From Myxococcus hansupus (GTDB lineage: Bacteria; Myxococcota; Myxococcia; Myxococcales; Myxococcaceae): 64,000 nt of DNA. This document shows positions 1-8,568 of this stretch, one piece after another (the stretch's first letter is position 1; each line of letters begins with the position of its first letter). Location of the stretch: the NCBI RefSeq assembly GCF_000280925.3, contig NZ_CP012109.1, forward strand, positions 496,001 through 560,000, in the 5' to 3' direction. The notes beneath the pieces are model-generated. The model was not told where the DNA came from and ran no database searches. It saw nothing but the letters and a program-made list of their open reading frames with translations. Both the position numbers and the translations under genes were made by a program.

Positions 1-886
1 TGGGGACGAAGGCCTTCAGCAGCTCCGGCGGCGCCGTCAGCCGGCGCAGCTCCAGCGAGGCCTTCAAATCACCCGGCGGCGTGCCCGGAGGCGTCTCGGG
101 CGGAAGCTGCGCGCTGCCGCTCGCGTCCAGCAGCAGGCCGGCGAGCGCCATGCCCACGTCACCCTGGAAGGCGTTCTCCTCGCCGCTGGCCTTCAGGTTC
201 AGCTTCACCGGGCCGGGCACCGGCCGCGTGAGCTGGGCGGTGGCCTCCAGGTTCGCGCCCACGCCCACCGTCGCCGCGGCGAAGCGCGCCGAGCCCCGGG
301 CGTCCAGGTCCTCCAACCGGACCTGCCGCTCGCCGCCCTCGGGCAGCTCCTGCCGGAAGTCGACATAGCCGTCCTCGAGGACCAGCTCGCGCAGGTCCAA
401 CACCAGCGAGCCGCGCCCCGACGGCGGCTTCTCCGGGCTGGGCGTGCGGGGCTCCAGCGCGCGGGTGAGGTTGAGCCCGCGCTCATCCTGCGCCAGGTAC
501 AGGCGCGGCCGTTCGATGCGCGCGGAGGGAAGGTCCACGTGCTGACGCACCAGCCCCGCCAGCCGCGCGCGCACGTCCACCCGGGCGATCTCCGCCACCA
601 GCTCGCCTTCGGGGTCGTACAGCTTGATGTCCTCCAGGATGACGCCGCTCAGGGACAGGTCCAGGCGCCCCAGCTCCAGGCGGCCGGAGAACTGCTCGTT
701 GGCGAGCGCCAGGCCCTTCTCGACGAGAAACGCCTCGCCGCGCGGCGTGGTGGCGAAGATGAGCGCGCCCACGACGACGAGCACGATGAGGCCCATCAGC
801 CCCAGCAGGCTCCACAGCACGCGGCGGCCCCACCGCGCGCGGCGGCGGGGCGGAGGCGGCGAGGCGGTCGAGGTGGATTCCGTCAA
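1..886 (-). CDS. tamB: TamB-like translocation/assembly protein, N-terminal part
   Basis: The reading frame runs off the left edge, so only about 295 N-terminal residues are visible. An Arg-rich cytoplasmic stub is followed by one hydrophobic signal-anchor (about residues 17-38), then an AsmA/TamB-like beta-rich region with repeated lipid-channel-type strands. TamB proteins are anchored in the inner membrane, span the periplasm and work with the outer-membrane barrel TamA, or act in phospholipid transport. The start is inferred as TTG at 886, because it overlaps the stop codon of the upstream tamA-like gene (TTGA); I see no ATG nearby that keeps the signal-anchor. The overlap indicates translational coupling with its partner. 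The name rests on architecture and on being directly downstream of a TamA/BamA-type barrel gene. Confidence 0.85.
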   Translation of the reverse strand, partial: MTESTSTASPPPPRRRARWGRRVLWSLLGLMGLIVLVVVGALIFATTPRGEAFLVEKGLALANEQFSGRLELGRLDLSLSGVILEDIKLYDPEGELVAEIARVDVRARLAGLVRQHVDLPSARIERPRLYLAQDERGLNLTRALEPRTPSPEKPPSGRGSLVLDLRELVLEDGYVDFRQELPEGGERQVRLEDLDARGSARFAAATVGVGANLEATAQLTRPVPGPVKLNLKASGEENAFQGDVGMALAGLLLDASGSAQLPPETPPGTPPGDLKASLELRRLTAPPELLKAFVP

Positions 887-3030
887 AACGCCTCTCCAAT
901 CGACAGGTGCAGCGCGCACTGCCCGTCAGGCGCACCCGCGAAGGCGCCGCTGGGCGTGGTCGGGCCGGAGGGACGCCACCGGCTCCCAATGCCGAAACAG
1001 CCTCCCGCTTCGGGATAGATGTACCCCGGGGTGGATACGGGCAATCCCCCGCCGATGTTCAATCGACGGGCGATGTCCAGGCGGATGGGCCCCACCACTG
1101 TCAGGTAGCGCAGCCCCATGCCCACGGCGTGGTAGTGCTCGGGGCCAAAGAGCTTGGGCCGGTTCGCGCTGGCGAAGCTCTCCACGCCCACGAGGCCGGA
1201 GTCATAGAAGGCCGCCACCATCACGCTCTCGGAGACCTGGTAGCGCATCTCGATGGAGGTCTCGAAGAGGCTGTTGCCACCCACGGGCACGGTGTTCCAT
1301 TCCTGGTCCTGGATGGGGTCCGGAATCCCGTCACCGTCCCGATCCTCCCCCGTGCGCTGCAGGGCCGCCATGGGGGACAGGCGCTGGCTGTTGAAGCCGC
1401 GCATGAAGGTGCCACCGCCGGAGAAGAAGCGGGTGACGATGGAGCTCTGCCCGTCCGCGGGGTTCAGCGTGCCCGCCCGGACCTTCGCGGCCAGGATGAA
1501 GCGCTTGTCCGCGCCGAAGGAGCGGTAGGCGCGCAGGTCGGGCAGCAGGCGGATGTAGTTGAAATCGCCCCGCAGGAGCTTGCCGCCGCCCTTCTGGATG
1601 GAGAAGGAGACGTAGTAGCCGTCGCGCGGCTCGATGACGTCGTCGCGGCGGTCCCAGGTGAAGGCCAGCTCCAGGAAGCTGAGCGCCGTGTTGCACTGCT
1701 CCTGGCCCGCGCCGCAGCCCAGGACGATGGGCGGCACGCGGGCGTCGGCGCTGACGCGGCCGGTGAGCCGGTACACCTGGAGGTTGTACGAGGGGAAGAT
1801 GGAGAAGTCGGGGTGCGGCTGCCAGATGACACCCGTCTGGAGCCTGCCGCCCCAGAAGTCATAGGCCTGCTCCAGGCCCTTCTCCACCGTGAGCGAGTTC
1901 TGCGCCCGCAAGTCCCGGAAGAGGAAGCGGGGCTGCTCGTATTCGGCGGTGACGTCGAAGACGGGCCCGTCCTTGTTCCAGTTGAGGACGTTGGGGATGA
2001 AGGCGTAGCCCAGCCGGCCTCGGACGGTGAAGCGGCGCAGGCCGCCGCCGAAGTTGCGGTGCGTCCACTCGCCCACCACGCGCGCTTCCTGCCGGGCCGC
2101 GTCCACGCCCAGACCGCCGCCCAGCCGCACCGAGCGGAAGGGCGCCTCGCGCACGTCCACCACCACCGGCACCGTGCCCGTCTCGCGGTCCGGCGCGCCG
2201 CGGTTCACCTTCACCGCGCCGAACACGCCCATGCGGAAGACGCGCGCCTGGGCGTTGGCCAGCGCCGTCTCGCTGTACCAGTCCCCCTTCTTCAGCGCGC
2301 CCGTCACCTGTTCGATGATGCGGCGCGGGGGCACCTGCGGGTTGGCGTCGGTGGCGACGAAGGTGTTGCCGAAGCGGTAGCGGATGCCGGGCCGGGTGTT
2401 GAGCCGCACGTTGGCCTTGCGGGTGTCCACGTCCACCTGCACCTCGCCGTCGACCTCCGCCTCGGCATAGGCCAGCTCGCGCAGCCGCTCCTGGACCCGC
2501 GTCTTCGTCTCCTCCCAGGCGTCTTCCTTGAAGATGTCGCCTTCGCGCAGGGGCAGGTCGTCCAGCACGTACTTGCGGTGCTCCTCGCGCACCTCCTCCG
2601 GCAGGGTGTCCAGGCCCGTCACCTGGACTTCGCCAATGTGGGTGGGCTCGCCCTCCTGCACCTGGATGTCGATGGCGACCTTGTCGTCGCCATCCGGCTT
2701 CACCTCGGCGTTGACCACCTGGGCCTGGTAGTAGCCCTGGGCCTGGTAGTACCGCTCGATGCGGCGCAGGTCCGCCTGCCACGCGTTGGCGTCGAAGTAG
2801 CTGGGACCTCCGAACGGCCAGAAGCCCCAGAAGGGCGTCGCGGTGGTGAGGATGCGGTCCTTGATGGCGCCTTCGCTCACCTGGTCCGTGCCCTGGATTT
2901 CCAGGTCGGTGACCTTGGGACCCGAAGGGGGCGGCGCATTGGTGGTGGCGCAGCCCGCGGTCAGCAGGAGCGCGACGGAAGTGGCGAGGCGGAGGTGTCT
3001 GAGAAGGGCGGCGGCCACGGGATGTTTCAT
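883..3030 (-). CDS. tamA: TamA/BamA-family outer-membrane barrel protein (lipoprotein-type signal)
   Basis: This 715-residue protein starts at ATG 3030, which gives a short lipoprotein signal ending in LLTAGC; in-frame starts upstream lack a signal. The N-terminal third carries POTRA-like repeats (for example VTDLEIQGTDQVSEGAIKDR at about residues 38-57). The C-terminal part is a 16-strand barrel of the Omp85 bacterial surface antigen type with the lid-lock motif MRGF. Immediately after that motif is an insertion containing DRDGDGIPD, a calcium-loop pattern unusual for this position (coded at 1319-1345). Omp85 proteins insert or translocate outer-membrane proteins. The gene overlaps the downstream tamB by TTGA. 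A lipidated N terminus on an Omp85 barrel is atypical but fits the visible lipobox. BamA is less likely because tamB is the operon partner. Confidence 0.88.
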   Translation of the reverse strand: MKHPVAAALLRHLRLATSVALLLTAGCATTNAPPPSGPKVTDLEIQGTDQVSEGAIKDRILTTATPFWGFWPFGGPSYFDANAWQADLRRIERYYQAQGYYQAQVVNAEVKPDGDDKVAIDIQVQEGEPTHIGEVQVTGLDTLPEEVREEHRKYVLDDLPLREGDIFKEDAWEETKTRVQERLRELAYAEAEVDGEVQVDVDTRKANVRLNTRPGIRYRFGNTFVATDANPQVPPRRIIEQVTGALKKGDWYSETALANAQARVFRMGVFGAVKVNRGAPDRETGTVPVVVDVREAPFRSVRLGGGLGVDAARQEARVVGEWTHRNFGGGLRRFTVRGRLGYAFIPNVLNWNKDGPVFDVTAEYEQPRFLFRDLRAQNSLTVEKGLEQAYDFWGGRLQTGVIWQPHPDFSIFPSYNLQVYRLTGRVSADARVPPIVLGCGAGQEQCNTALSFLELAFTWDRRDDVIEPRDGYYVSFSIQKGGGKLLRGDFNYIRLLPDLRAYRSFGADKRFILAAKVRAGTLNPADGQSSIVTRFFSGGGTFMRGFNSQRLSPMAALQRTGEDRDGDGIPDPIQDQEWNTVPVGGNSLFETSIEMRYQVSESVMVAAFYDSGLVGVESFASANRPKLFGPEHYHAVGMGLRYLTVVGPIRLDIARRLNIGGGLPVSTPGYIYPEAGGCFGIGSRWRPSGPTTPSGAFAGAPDGQCALHLSIGEAF

Positions 3031-3184
3031 AGCCGGAAGGCTCGGCGCCCCAACACTTCTTCTGCCCGAAGGTGCGCGGCAGTGTCGCATACCGGGTTCT
3101 CCGGCCCGCGCGCAGTGTCCGCTGTCCCGAAAGGAGCCTCGGCGAGGACGTGCAAGCCGGTCCCACCTGGCCCAAGATGGGGCC

Positions 3185-3493
3185 ATGGCTCTGTCCCGCC
3201 GAATGAGAAGCTGGGTGTTCTCCGTGCTCGCGGTCTACATGTCCTCGTGTGGCGTGTCCGAGGACGAGGCGGTGCGCCTCCGGGAGGGCGAGAGCTTCTC
3301 CGACGCGCCCTACTGCGGCTCGTTCGGCTGTGTGAATCCGTACCAGTTCTGCACGGAAATCTTCCTGGAGTTCGGCCGCTCGCCGCCCATCTGCGTCTTC
3401 GACGATGTCTGCGAGCGGCTGGAGTGCGCCAACTCCAACCGGACCTGTGCCCTGTTCGACGGTTTCCCGGCCCAGGTGAAGTGCATCGACTGA
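3185..3493 (+). CDS. Small Cys-rich secreted protein or lipoprotein
   Basis: A 102-residue protein of unknown function. It opens with a positively charged stretch and a hydrophobic segment (SWVFSVLAVYMSSC), then a mature part with about ten cysteines spread over 85 residues, as in disulphide-rich exported proteins. The MSSC sequence could be a weak lipobox. ATG at 3185 and ATG at 3203 are both possible starts; either leaves the signal intact. The gene diverges from tamA across 154 bp and converges on malQ, with a strong hairpin between them. I recognise no family. Confidence 0.6.
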   Translation: MALSRRMRSWVFSVLAVYMSSCGVSEDEAVRLREGESFSDAPYCGSFGCVNPYQFCTEIFLEFGRSPPICVFDDVCERLECANSNRTCALFDGFPAQVKCID

Positions 3494-3517
3494 GCGGCCG
3501 CCGGCCGCCGCGTTCAA

Positions 3518-3539
3518 CCGGGAACAATGGGGTTCCCGG
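3518..3539. terminator. Hairpin between convergent genes
   Basis: A perfect 8-bp stem (CCGGGAAC / GTTCCCGG) with a 6-nt loop lies between the converging small Cys-rich gene and malQ. No T-run follows on either strand, so the call rests on the stem and its position. It could serve both directions. Confidence 0.6.
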
Positions 3540-3560
3540 GAGCGGCGGCCGACGCGGACT

Positions 3561-5111
3561 TCAGCGCCGCGCGGAGGCGGTGAGCCAGGCCAGCCGCTCG
3601 GCGGCCTCCCGCGTGCGCGCGTCGGTGAGCAGGTCGCTCACGTTCTGCTCGATGCGGTAGGCCCAGTTGGAGTCGCTCATGGAGCCGGGCAGGTTGATGC
3701 GGTCCCGGGTGCCGAGCACGTCCTGCCAGGGCAGCACGCACAAATCGCTGGCGGCGTTGAGCGCCGAGGCGAGCATGGCCCGGTGGACGTCGGGGCTGAA
3801 CTCGCGGGAGATGTGCACGCCGTGCAGCTCCGGCCACGAGCGGGCCGCGGCGTGGCGCTCGTGGTCGCCCGCGCCCTCCCACCACTCGGCCACGGTGTCC
3901 GTGTCATGGGTGCCTGTGGTCACCAGCGACACCGTGGGGAACTGGCGCGGGTCGCGGTAGCTGTTGTCGTCGCGCTCCCAGCGCATCACCCGGTAGCCGG
4001 GCAGCTTCAGGTCCGCGAGGATGTGCCGCACGAAGGGCGGAATCACGCCCAGGTCCTCGGCGACGATGCCCGCGCCCTCGGAGAGGAGGCGGAACGTCTT
4101 CTCTCCGAAGTAGCGGTGGCTGGCCTCGTCCTGGGGGATGAAGCGCCCGGTGGGCGTCTGCTCGTCGCGAATCCACTGGCGGAAGTAGCCCACCGCGTGG
4201 TCCACGCGGCGCAAGTCGTAGTAGCTGGCCGCCTTCTTCGCGCGCGTCTTCAGCCACGCGAAGTCGTCCTTCTCCATGGCCGCGAAGTCGAAGTAGGGCA
4301 GGCCCCAGTCCTGGCCCGTGGCGGAGAAGTCATCCGGCGGCACGCCCAGGCGGGCGTCGCGGCGCAGGATGTCCGGGTGCGCCCAGACGTCCGCGCTGTC
4401 CTGGCCGATGATGAAGGGCTCGTCGCCGCACAGGAGCACGTCGTTCGCGCGCGCCTGGGTCCGCGCCTCGTTCCACTGCTGTTCGGCCACCCACTGGAGC
4501 CACGCGTGGTAGCGCACGCGCCGCTCCAGCTCCCGGGACTTGGCGGCCAGGGCCTCGGGCTGGCGGGTGCGCAGCCCCTGGGGCCACTCCCACCACGCGC
4601 GGCGGTCCTCCTGCTCGCTGATGGCGGTGAACAGGGCGTAGCTCTCCAGCCACTCGCCCTGGGCCTCGCGCCACTGCTGGAAGGCCTTGGCGCGCTCGGA
4701 CTGGGGCGCCCAGTGCTGTTTCTCGAAGACGTCGAAGGCGCGCGCGAAGGCGGCGTCCTTGAGGGGGAACACCAGGTCGTAGCGCACGCGCGGGGCGCCG
4801 CGGGCCTCCGCGAGCTGGGCGCGCTGCGTGTCCGACAGGGCCGCCTCTCCGCCCGAGGCCGCGAACTCCGGCAGCTTCTGCAGGTCGATGAAGAGGGGGT
4901 TGAGGCCAAAGGCCGAGCGCGTGGCGTACGGGCTCGAATCCCCCGGCGCCGTGGGCAGCAGCGGCAGCACCATCAGCATCCGCTGGCGGGCGGCCTTCAT
5001 CCAGGTGAAGAGGCCCTCCATGGCGCCGAAGTCGCCAATGCCAAAATCAGTCTGCGAGCGGAGGGAGAAGAGCGGGAGCAGGAGACCGGAGAGCCGGCCG
5101 GGCGTGGACAT
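3561..5111 (-). CDS. malQ: 4-alpha-glucanotransferase (amylomaltase, GH77)
   Basis: MalQ moves alpha-1,4-glucan segments between maltodextrins or glycogen breakdown products in the cytoplasm. The protein is about 516 residues, normal for bacterial GH77. The N terminus has the family's substrate region (SLRSQTDFGIGDFGA). The three catalytic carboxylates sit in RVDHAVGY (Asp near 302), AEDLG (Glu near 351) and TTGTHDT (Asp near 403). I chose ATG 5111; a TTG twelve bases earlier adds only four residues. It is transcribed away from the DNA glycosylase gene, with 58 bp between the two starts, so their promoters must share this gap. Myxobacteria accumulate glycogen and trehalose during development, which is a plausible role. 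Confidence 0.95.
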   Translation of the reverse strand: MSTPGRLSGLLLPLFSLRSQTDFGIGDFGAMEGLFTWMKAARQRMLMVLPLLPTAPGDSSPYATRSAFGLNPLFIDLQKLPEFAASGGEAALSDTQRAQLAEARGAPRVRYDLVFPLKDAAFARAFDVFEKQHWAPQSERAKAFQQWREAQGEWLESYALFTAISEQEDRRAWWEWPQGLRTRQPEALAAKSRELERRVRYHAWLQWVAEQQWNEARTQARANDVLLCGDEPFIIGQDSADVWAHPDILRRDARLGVPPDDFSATGQDWGLPYFDFAAMEKDDFAWLKTRAKKAASYYDLRRVDHAVGYFRQWIRDEQTPTGRFIPQDEASHRYFGEKTFRLLSEGAGIVAEDLGVIPPFVRHILADLKLPGYRVMRWERDDNSYRDPRQFPTVSLVTTGTHDTDTVAEWWEGAGDHERHAAARSWPELHGVHISREFSPDVHRAMLASALNAASDLCVLPWQDVLGTRDRINLPGSMSDSNWAYRIEQNVSDLLTDARTREAAERLAWLTASARR

Positions 5112-5169
5112 GGTGCGATGCAATCTGCACCAGCCCCGCGCGCCAGGGAACTGCCGTTATCATCGCTGC

Positions 5170-5754
5170 GTGAACTGGTTGCCGGAGTCCTTCTACGCCC
5201 GTCCCGCGCTGGTGGTGGCTCGCGAACTGCTCGGCACCCTGCTGGTGGTGGAAGAGGCCGGGCGGCGCCGGGTGGGCCGCATCGTCGAGACGGAGGCCTA
5301 TATCGGTGAGCACGACCTGGCGTGCCACGCGGCCAAGGGACTGACGCCGCGCACCGAGGTCATGTTCGGCCCGGCCGGGGTGGCGTACGTCTATCTGATT
5401 TATGGCATGCACCACTGTTTCAACGTGGTGACGGATGCCACGGGGGTGGGGGCGGCGGTGCTGGTCCGGGCCCTGGAGCCGCTGGAGGGGCTGCCGCCCG
5501 GGACGCGCACGGACGGGCCCGGGCGCCTGTGCAAGGCCCTGGGGCTGACGCGGGAGCACAACCGGCGGGGGCTCTGCTCGCCGGCGCTTCACTTGCGACC
5601 CGGGACGCCCGTTCCCGAGTCAGCCGTGTCCCGGGGGCCCCGGATTGGGGTGGATTACGCCGGTCCGTGGGCCGCCGAACCCTTCCGCCTGTGGGTCCGG
5701 GACAGTCAACACGTCAGCAAGGGGCCGTCCCCCGGGCGCCGCAAGCCCGCTTGA
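5170..5754 (+). CDS. mpg: DNA-3-methyladenine glycosylase, AAG/MPG family
   Basis: This monofunctional base-excision glycosylase of 194 residues removes alkylated purines (3-methyladenine, hypoxanthine) from DNA. The family motif VETEAY is at residues 39-44, with Glu42 matching the water-activating Glu of human AAG and Tyr44 the intercalating Tyr. It is followed by the His-containing DLACHAAKG and the core strand YLIYGMHHCFNVV. Length matches bacterial members (about 190-210). The start is GTG 5170, just before WLPESFY, where the family begins. The gene is divergent from malQ. The ECF sigma gene starts 35 bp downstream on the same strand, so readthrough between them is possible. Confidence 0.95.
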   Translation: MNWLPESFYARPALVVARELLGTLLVVEEAGRRRVGRIVETEAYIGEHDLACHAAKGLTPRTEVMFGPAGVAYVYLIYGMHHCFNVVTDATGVGAAVLVRALEPLEGLPPGTRTDGPGRLCKALGLTREHNRRGLCSPALHLRPGTPVPESAVSRGPRIGVDYAGPWAAEPFRLWVRDSQHVSKGPSPGRRKPA

Positions 5755-5789
5755 CGCCGGGCTTTCTGGCTGGTTGGGTGCGCCCCGCC

Positions 5790-6404
5790 ATGTCCGACGA
5801 GGCCGTCAGGGAAGAGGACCGTCAGCTCCTCGCCCGCGCACAGGATGGGGATGTTTCCGCCTTCGAGGCCCTGGTGGATGCCCACCGGGACAAGGTGTAC
5901 GGCCTGGCGCTCCGAATGACGCGTTCGGAGGCCGATGCGGCCGAAATCACCCAGGACACCTTCCTGTCCGCCTACCAACATCTGAGGGATTTCCGGGGGG
6001 ACGCGGCCTTCGGGTCCTGGGTCCACCGCATCGCGGCCAACCATGCGCTCATGCGCCTGCGCCACCGCCGCGTGGCCCAGGCAGCCGAGCAGGAGCTCCA
6101 GGGCCCGGAGTTTACCGAGCGAGGCTCCCTGGCGGAGTACCCCCAGACGGATTGGAGCCGGGACGCCGAGGAGAAGGCCCTGGACGCCGAGCTGGGGAGC
6201 GCCATCCAGCAGGCTTCGGACCGCCTGCCCGAGGGGTACCGGGAGGTGTTCCTCTTGAAAGACGTGGAGGGCCTCAGTTACGAACAGATTGCTGAGGTGA
6301 CGGGGGATTCCATCCCCGCCATCAAGAGCCGGTTGCACCGCGCACGGCTCGCGCTCCGTGAAGCCATCGACGCTTTCTACAACCGGGACAGTCGCGAGCT
6401 GTGA
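5790..6404 (+). CDS. rpoE: ECF (RpoE-type) RNA polymerase sigma factor
   Basis: A 204-residue group IV sigma factor. Region 2 (about residues 15-85) shows the usual helices FEALVDAHRDKVYGLALRMT and DTFLSAYQHLRDFRGDAAF. Region 4 (about 140-195) has RLPEGYREVFLLKDVEGLSY and the recognition-helix segment IPAIKSRLHRARLALRE. It directs RNA polymerase to a specific promoter set in response to an envelope or stress signal. The stop overlaps the GTG start of the next gene (GTGA), which encodes a zinc-finger anti-sigma, so the pair is a typical sigma/anti-sigma module. M. xanthus has several RpoE paralogues; which one this corresponds to cannot be told from the sequence alone. Confidence 0.93.
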   Translation: MSDEAVREEDRQLLARAQDGDVSAFEALVDAHRDKVYGLALRMTRSEADAAEITQDTFLSAYQHLRDFRGDAAFGSWVHRIAANHALMRLRHRRVAQAAEQELQGPEFTERGSLAEYPQTDWSRDAEEKALDAELGSAIQQASDRLPEGYREVFLLKDVEGLSYEQIAEVTGDSIPAIKSRLHRARLALREAIDAFYNRDSREL

Positions 6405-6709
6405 AACGCGACAAAGCGCTCGGCATCATCGAAAGAGACGAGGGCGCGCCGCAGCCAGCCGAGGTTCGGATGTACAACTGCAAAGACTCCATCAACCTCC
6501 TGCTGGAATACCTCGACGGAGAGATGTCTCCAGAGGACGCACAGCATCTGCGTGAGCATCTGCGGGGGTGTAGCCCCTGTGTGGAGTTCCTGCGCACCTA
6601 CCGAGCCACGCCGGGGCTCTGCAAGAAGGCCCTGGTGGCGAGGATGCCGAAGGAAGTCTCCGAGAAGCTCACCGAGTTCCTTCGTTCCAAAATCAAGTCC
6701 GCCTCGTGA
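6401..6709 (+). CDS. Zinc-finger (zf-HC2/ZAS-type) anti-sigma factor
   Basis: A soluble protein of 102 residues. It carries the anti-sigma zinc motif: an upstream YNC and then HLRGCSPC (His-x3-Cys-x2-Cys), with the preceding EYLDGEMSPEDAQHLREHL helix typical of the family. There is no transmembrane helix, so it would bind and sequester the sigma factor in the cytoplasm, possibly responding to redox state through zinc release. The start may be GTG 6401, overlapping the sigma stop, or ATG 6470, directly before the zinc motif. Its own stop overlaps the start of rlmN (GTGA), making a three-gene coupled operon. Confidence 0.88.
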   Translation: MKRDKALGIIERDEGAPQPAEVRMYNCKDSINLLLEYLDGEMSPEDAQHLREHLRGCSPCVEFLRTYRATPGLCKKALVARMPKEVSEKLTEFLRSKIKSAS

Positions 6710-7773
6710 ACCTGAAGTCCCTTTCGCTTCCGGAGCTGGAGGCCGCGCTCGCGCCGCTCTCCCCGTCGCCCACCGCCATTCGCAAGGTGTTCGCGGCCGT
6801 GTTCGCCCACGGTCTGCAGAGCGTCGAGGACGTCGCCTCGGCCCGCCAGGTGCCGCGCCGGGTGGGAGACCACCTCCGGGCCCACGCGCAGATGCCGAAG
6901 CTGGAAATCGTCGAGCGCCGCCGCGCGGACGACGGCTTCGTGAAGTACCTCTTCGACTCCCCGCTGGGCGGGCGCATCGAGGCGGTCCGCATCCCCATCT
7001 TCGATGAGAAGTACGTCATCTGCGTCTCCAGCCAGGTGGGCTGTGCGCTGGCGTGCGACTTCTGCATGACGGGCAAGTTGGGCTTCAAAAGGAATCTGCA
7101 GACCTGGGAGATTCTGGACCAGGTGCTCCAGGTCCGGGCGGAGGCGGACCGGCCGGTGCGCGGCGTCGTCTTCATGGGGATGGGCGAGCCGCTCCTCAAC
7201 TACAAGGAGACGCTGCGCGCGGCGGACATCCTGCGCCACCCGGCGGGCTTCTCCATCGCGGGGGAGTCCATCACCTTCTCCACCGCGGGCCACGTGCCGG
7301 CCATCCGCCGCTACGTGCGCGAGGGCCATCCGTACCGGCTCGCGTTCTCCGTGACGAGCGCCATCGCGGAGAAGCGCGCGAAGGTGCTGCCCATCGAGAA
7401 GACGCACCCGTTGCCGGAGCTCATCGCCGCCATCCGCGAGTACAGCGAGGTGCGGCGCGAGCGGGCGATGATCGCCTACGTCGCCATCAGCGGCTTCAAC
7501 ATGGGCCTAGAGGACGCCGAGGCGCTGAAGGCCGCGTTCGAGGGCATCCGCATCAAGGTGGACCTCATCGACGTGACGGACCCCACCGGGAAGTACCTGC
7601 CGCCCACGCCGGAGGAGCTGAGCGCGTTTCGCGACCACCTCCAGATTCTCAAGTCGCCGGTGGCGCGGCGGTACTCGGGCGGCAAGGAGATTGGCGCGGC
7701 GTGTGGAACGCTGGCGGCCACGCAGTACGGCGGCACGGTGATGCCCCGGCCTCCCGAGGCGCCGACTCCCTGA
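6706..7773 (+). CDS. rlmN: 23S rRNA (A2503-C2) / tRNA (A37-C2) methyltransferase RlmN
   Basis: A radical SAM methyltransferase of 355 residues that adds a C2 methyl group to A2503 of 23S rRNA and A37 of some tRNAs. The iron-sulphur motif CALACDFC gives Cys113, Cys117 and Cys120. The SAM-binding GMGEPLLN follows, and the C-terminal catalytic Cys lies in GAACGTLA at residue 333. Length and motif order fit RlmN; the resistance enzyme Cfr is less likely given housekeeping-type spacing and no resistance neighbours. The GTG start overlaps the anti-sigma stop. Coupling a translation-fidelity enzyme to an ECF sigma module is unusual. A hairpin follows the stop. Confidence 0.93.
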   Translation: MNLKSLSLPELEAALAPLSPSPTAIRKVFAAVFAHGLQSVEDVASARQVPRRVGDHLRAHAQMPKLEIVERRRADDGFVKYLFDSPLGGRIEAVRIPIFDEKYVICVSSQVGCALACDFCMTGKLGFKRNLQTWEILDQVLQVRAEADRPVRGVVFMGMGEPLLNYKETLRAADILRHPAGFSIAGESITFSTAGHVPAIRRYVREGHPYRLAFSVTSAIAEKRAKVLPIEKTHPLPELIAAIREYSEVRRERAMIAYVAISGFNMGLEDAEALKAAFEGIRIKVDLIDVTDPTGKYLPPTPEELSAFRDHLQILKSPVARRYSGGKEIGAACGTLAATQYGGTVMPRPPEAPTP

Positions 7774-7782
7774 CCTCCGGTT

Positions 7783-7804
7783 CGGGGCCCCTGTGAAGGC
7801 CCCG
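7783..7804 (+). terminator. Hairpin after rlmN
   Basis: A CGGGGCC / GGCCCCG stem of 7 bp with an 8-nt loop starts ten bases after the rlmN stop codon. It probably ends the sigma operon. There is no clear T-run. Confidence 0.5.
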
Positions 7805-7879
7805 GGGATGTTCACCGGTGGCGGTGCCGGGCGGATGCCGCTTTCCCCTGGGCGACATCCGACTTAAATCCAACGCCGC

Positions 7880-8500
7880 ATGGTGGAATACATCGACCAG
7901 CTCATCTCGGCCCTGGGGCCCCTGGGCCTGCTGGTGCTGGGGTTGGCGGCGATGTTGGAGTACGTCGTGCCGCCGTTCCCCGGGGACACCATCACCCTGC
8001 TGGGGGGCGTGTACGCGGTGCGCGGCTCGCAGCCGTGGGTGCTCGTGTTCCTCGTCGTCACGGTGGGCAGCGTGGTGGGCGCGGCCATCAACTACGCGGT
8101 GGGCCACTGGCTGGCGAAGCGCTTCGAGGCCCAGCCCGAGCGGAGCTTCTTGGGCATCACCCACGCGCGGCTGGAGCAGGTGCAGTCGCGGATGCGGGTG
8201 AACGGGCCGTGGCTGCTGCTGGTGAACCGTTTCCTGCCGGGCATTCGCGGGCTCATCTTCGTCGCCGCCGGGGCCTCGCGCATGCCGCGCTTCAACGCGC
8301 TGGCGCTGGGCGCGGTGTCGGCCATGGCACATACCGCGCTGGTGCTGGGGCTGGGGGCCATGGTGGGCGGCAACCTGGAGCGGCTGACGGTGCTCATGGC
8401 GCGCTACCAGTACGCGGTGGTGGGGCTTGTCGTCATCGCGGCGATTGGCGTGGGCATCCGGATGCTCGCTCGCCGCCGTGCCCCCGCGCCGGGGCCCTGA
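7880..8500 (+). CDS. DedA-family inner-membrane protein
   Basis: A 206-residue polytopic protein of the DedA/SNARE-associated (VTT) superfamily. These are proposed lipid scramblases or transporters that support envelope integrity. Visible hallmarks are the N-terminal re-entrant motif EYVVPPFPGDTITLLGG (about residues 27-43) and the downstream NRFLPGIRGLIFVAAGAS with its conserved Arg and Gly. Four to five hydrophobic stretches are evident. The ATG at 7880 is the only sensible start. The gene stands alone between two hairpin or intergenic gaps. The substrate is unknown. Confidence 0.9.
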   Translation: MVEYIDQLISALGPLGLLVLGLAAMLEYVVPPFPGDTITLLGGVYAVRGSQPWVLVFLVVTVGSVVGAAINYAVGHWLAKRFEAQPERSFLGITHARLEQVQSRMRVNGPWLLLVNRFLPGIRGLIFVAAGASRMPRFNALALGAVSAMAHTALVLGLGAMVGGNLERLTVLMARYQYAVVGLVVIAAIGVGIRMLARRRAPAPGP

Positions 8501-8568
8501 GTTCGTCGTAGGACGGCGCCTCGGCGTCGCATTGCGGCGGCAGGGGGCGTCCGGTTGATTCCGCCGCC

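Noticed and set aside
907..3660. Plus-strand frame of 917 codons over tamA
   Set aside because: No recognisable domain, His/Val/Ala-rich, and it covers the Omp85 gene whose motifs are clear.
4928..4947. GGGCTCGAATCCCCC, resembling a tRNA T-arm
   Set aside because: Lies inside malQ in frame, with no acceptor stem, D-arm or anticodon arm in the flanking sequence.
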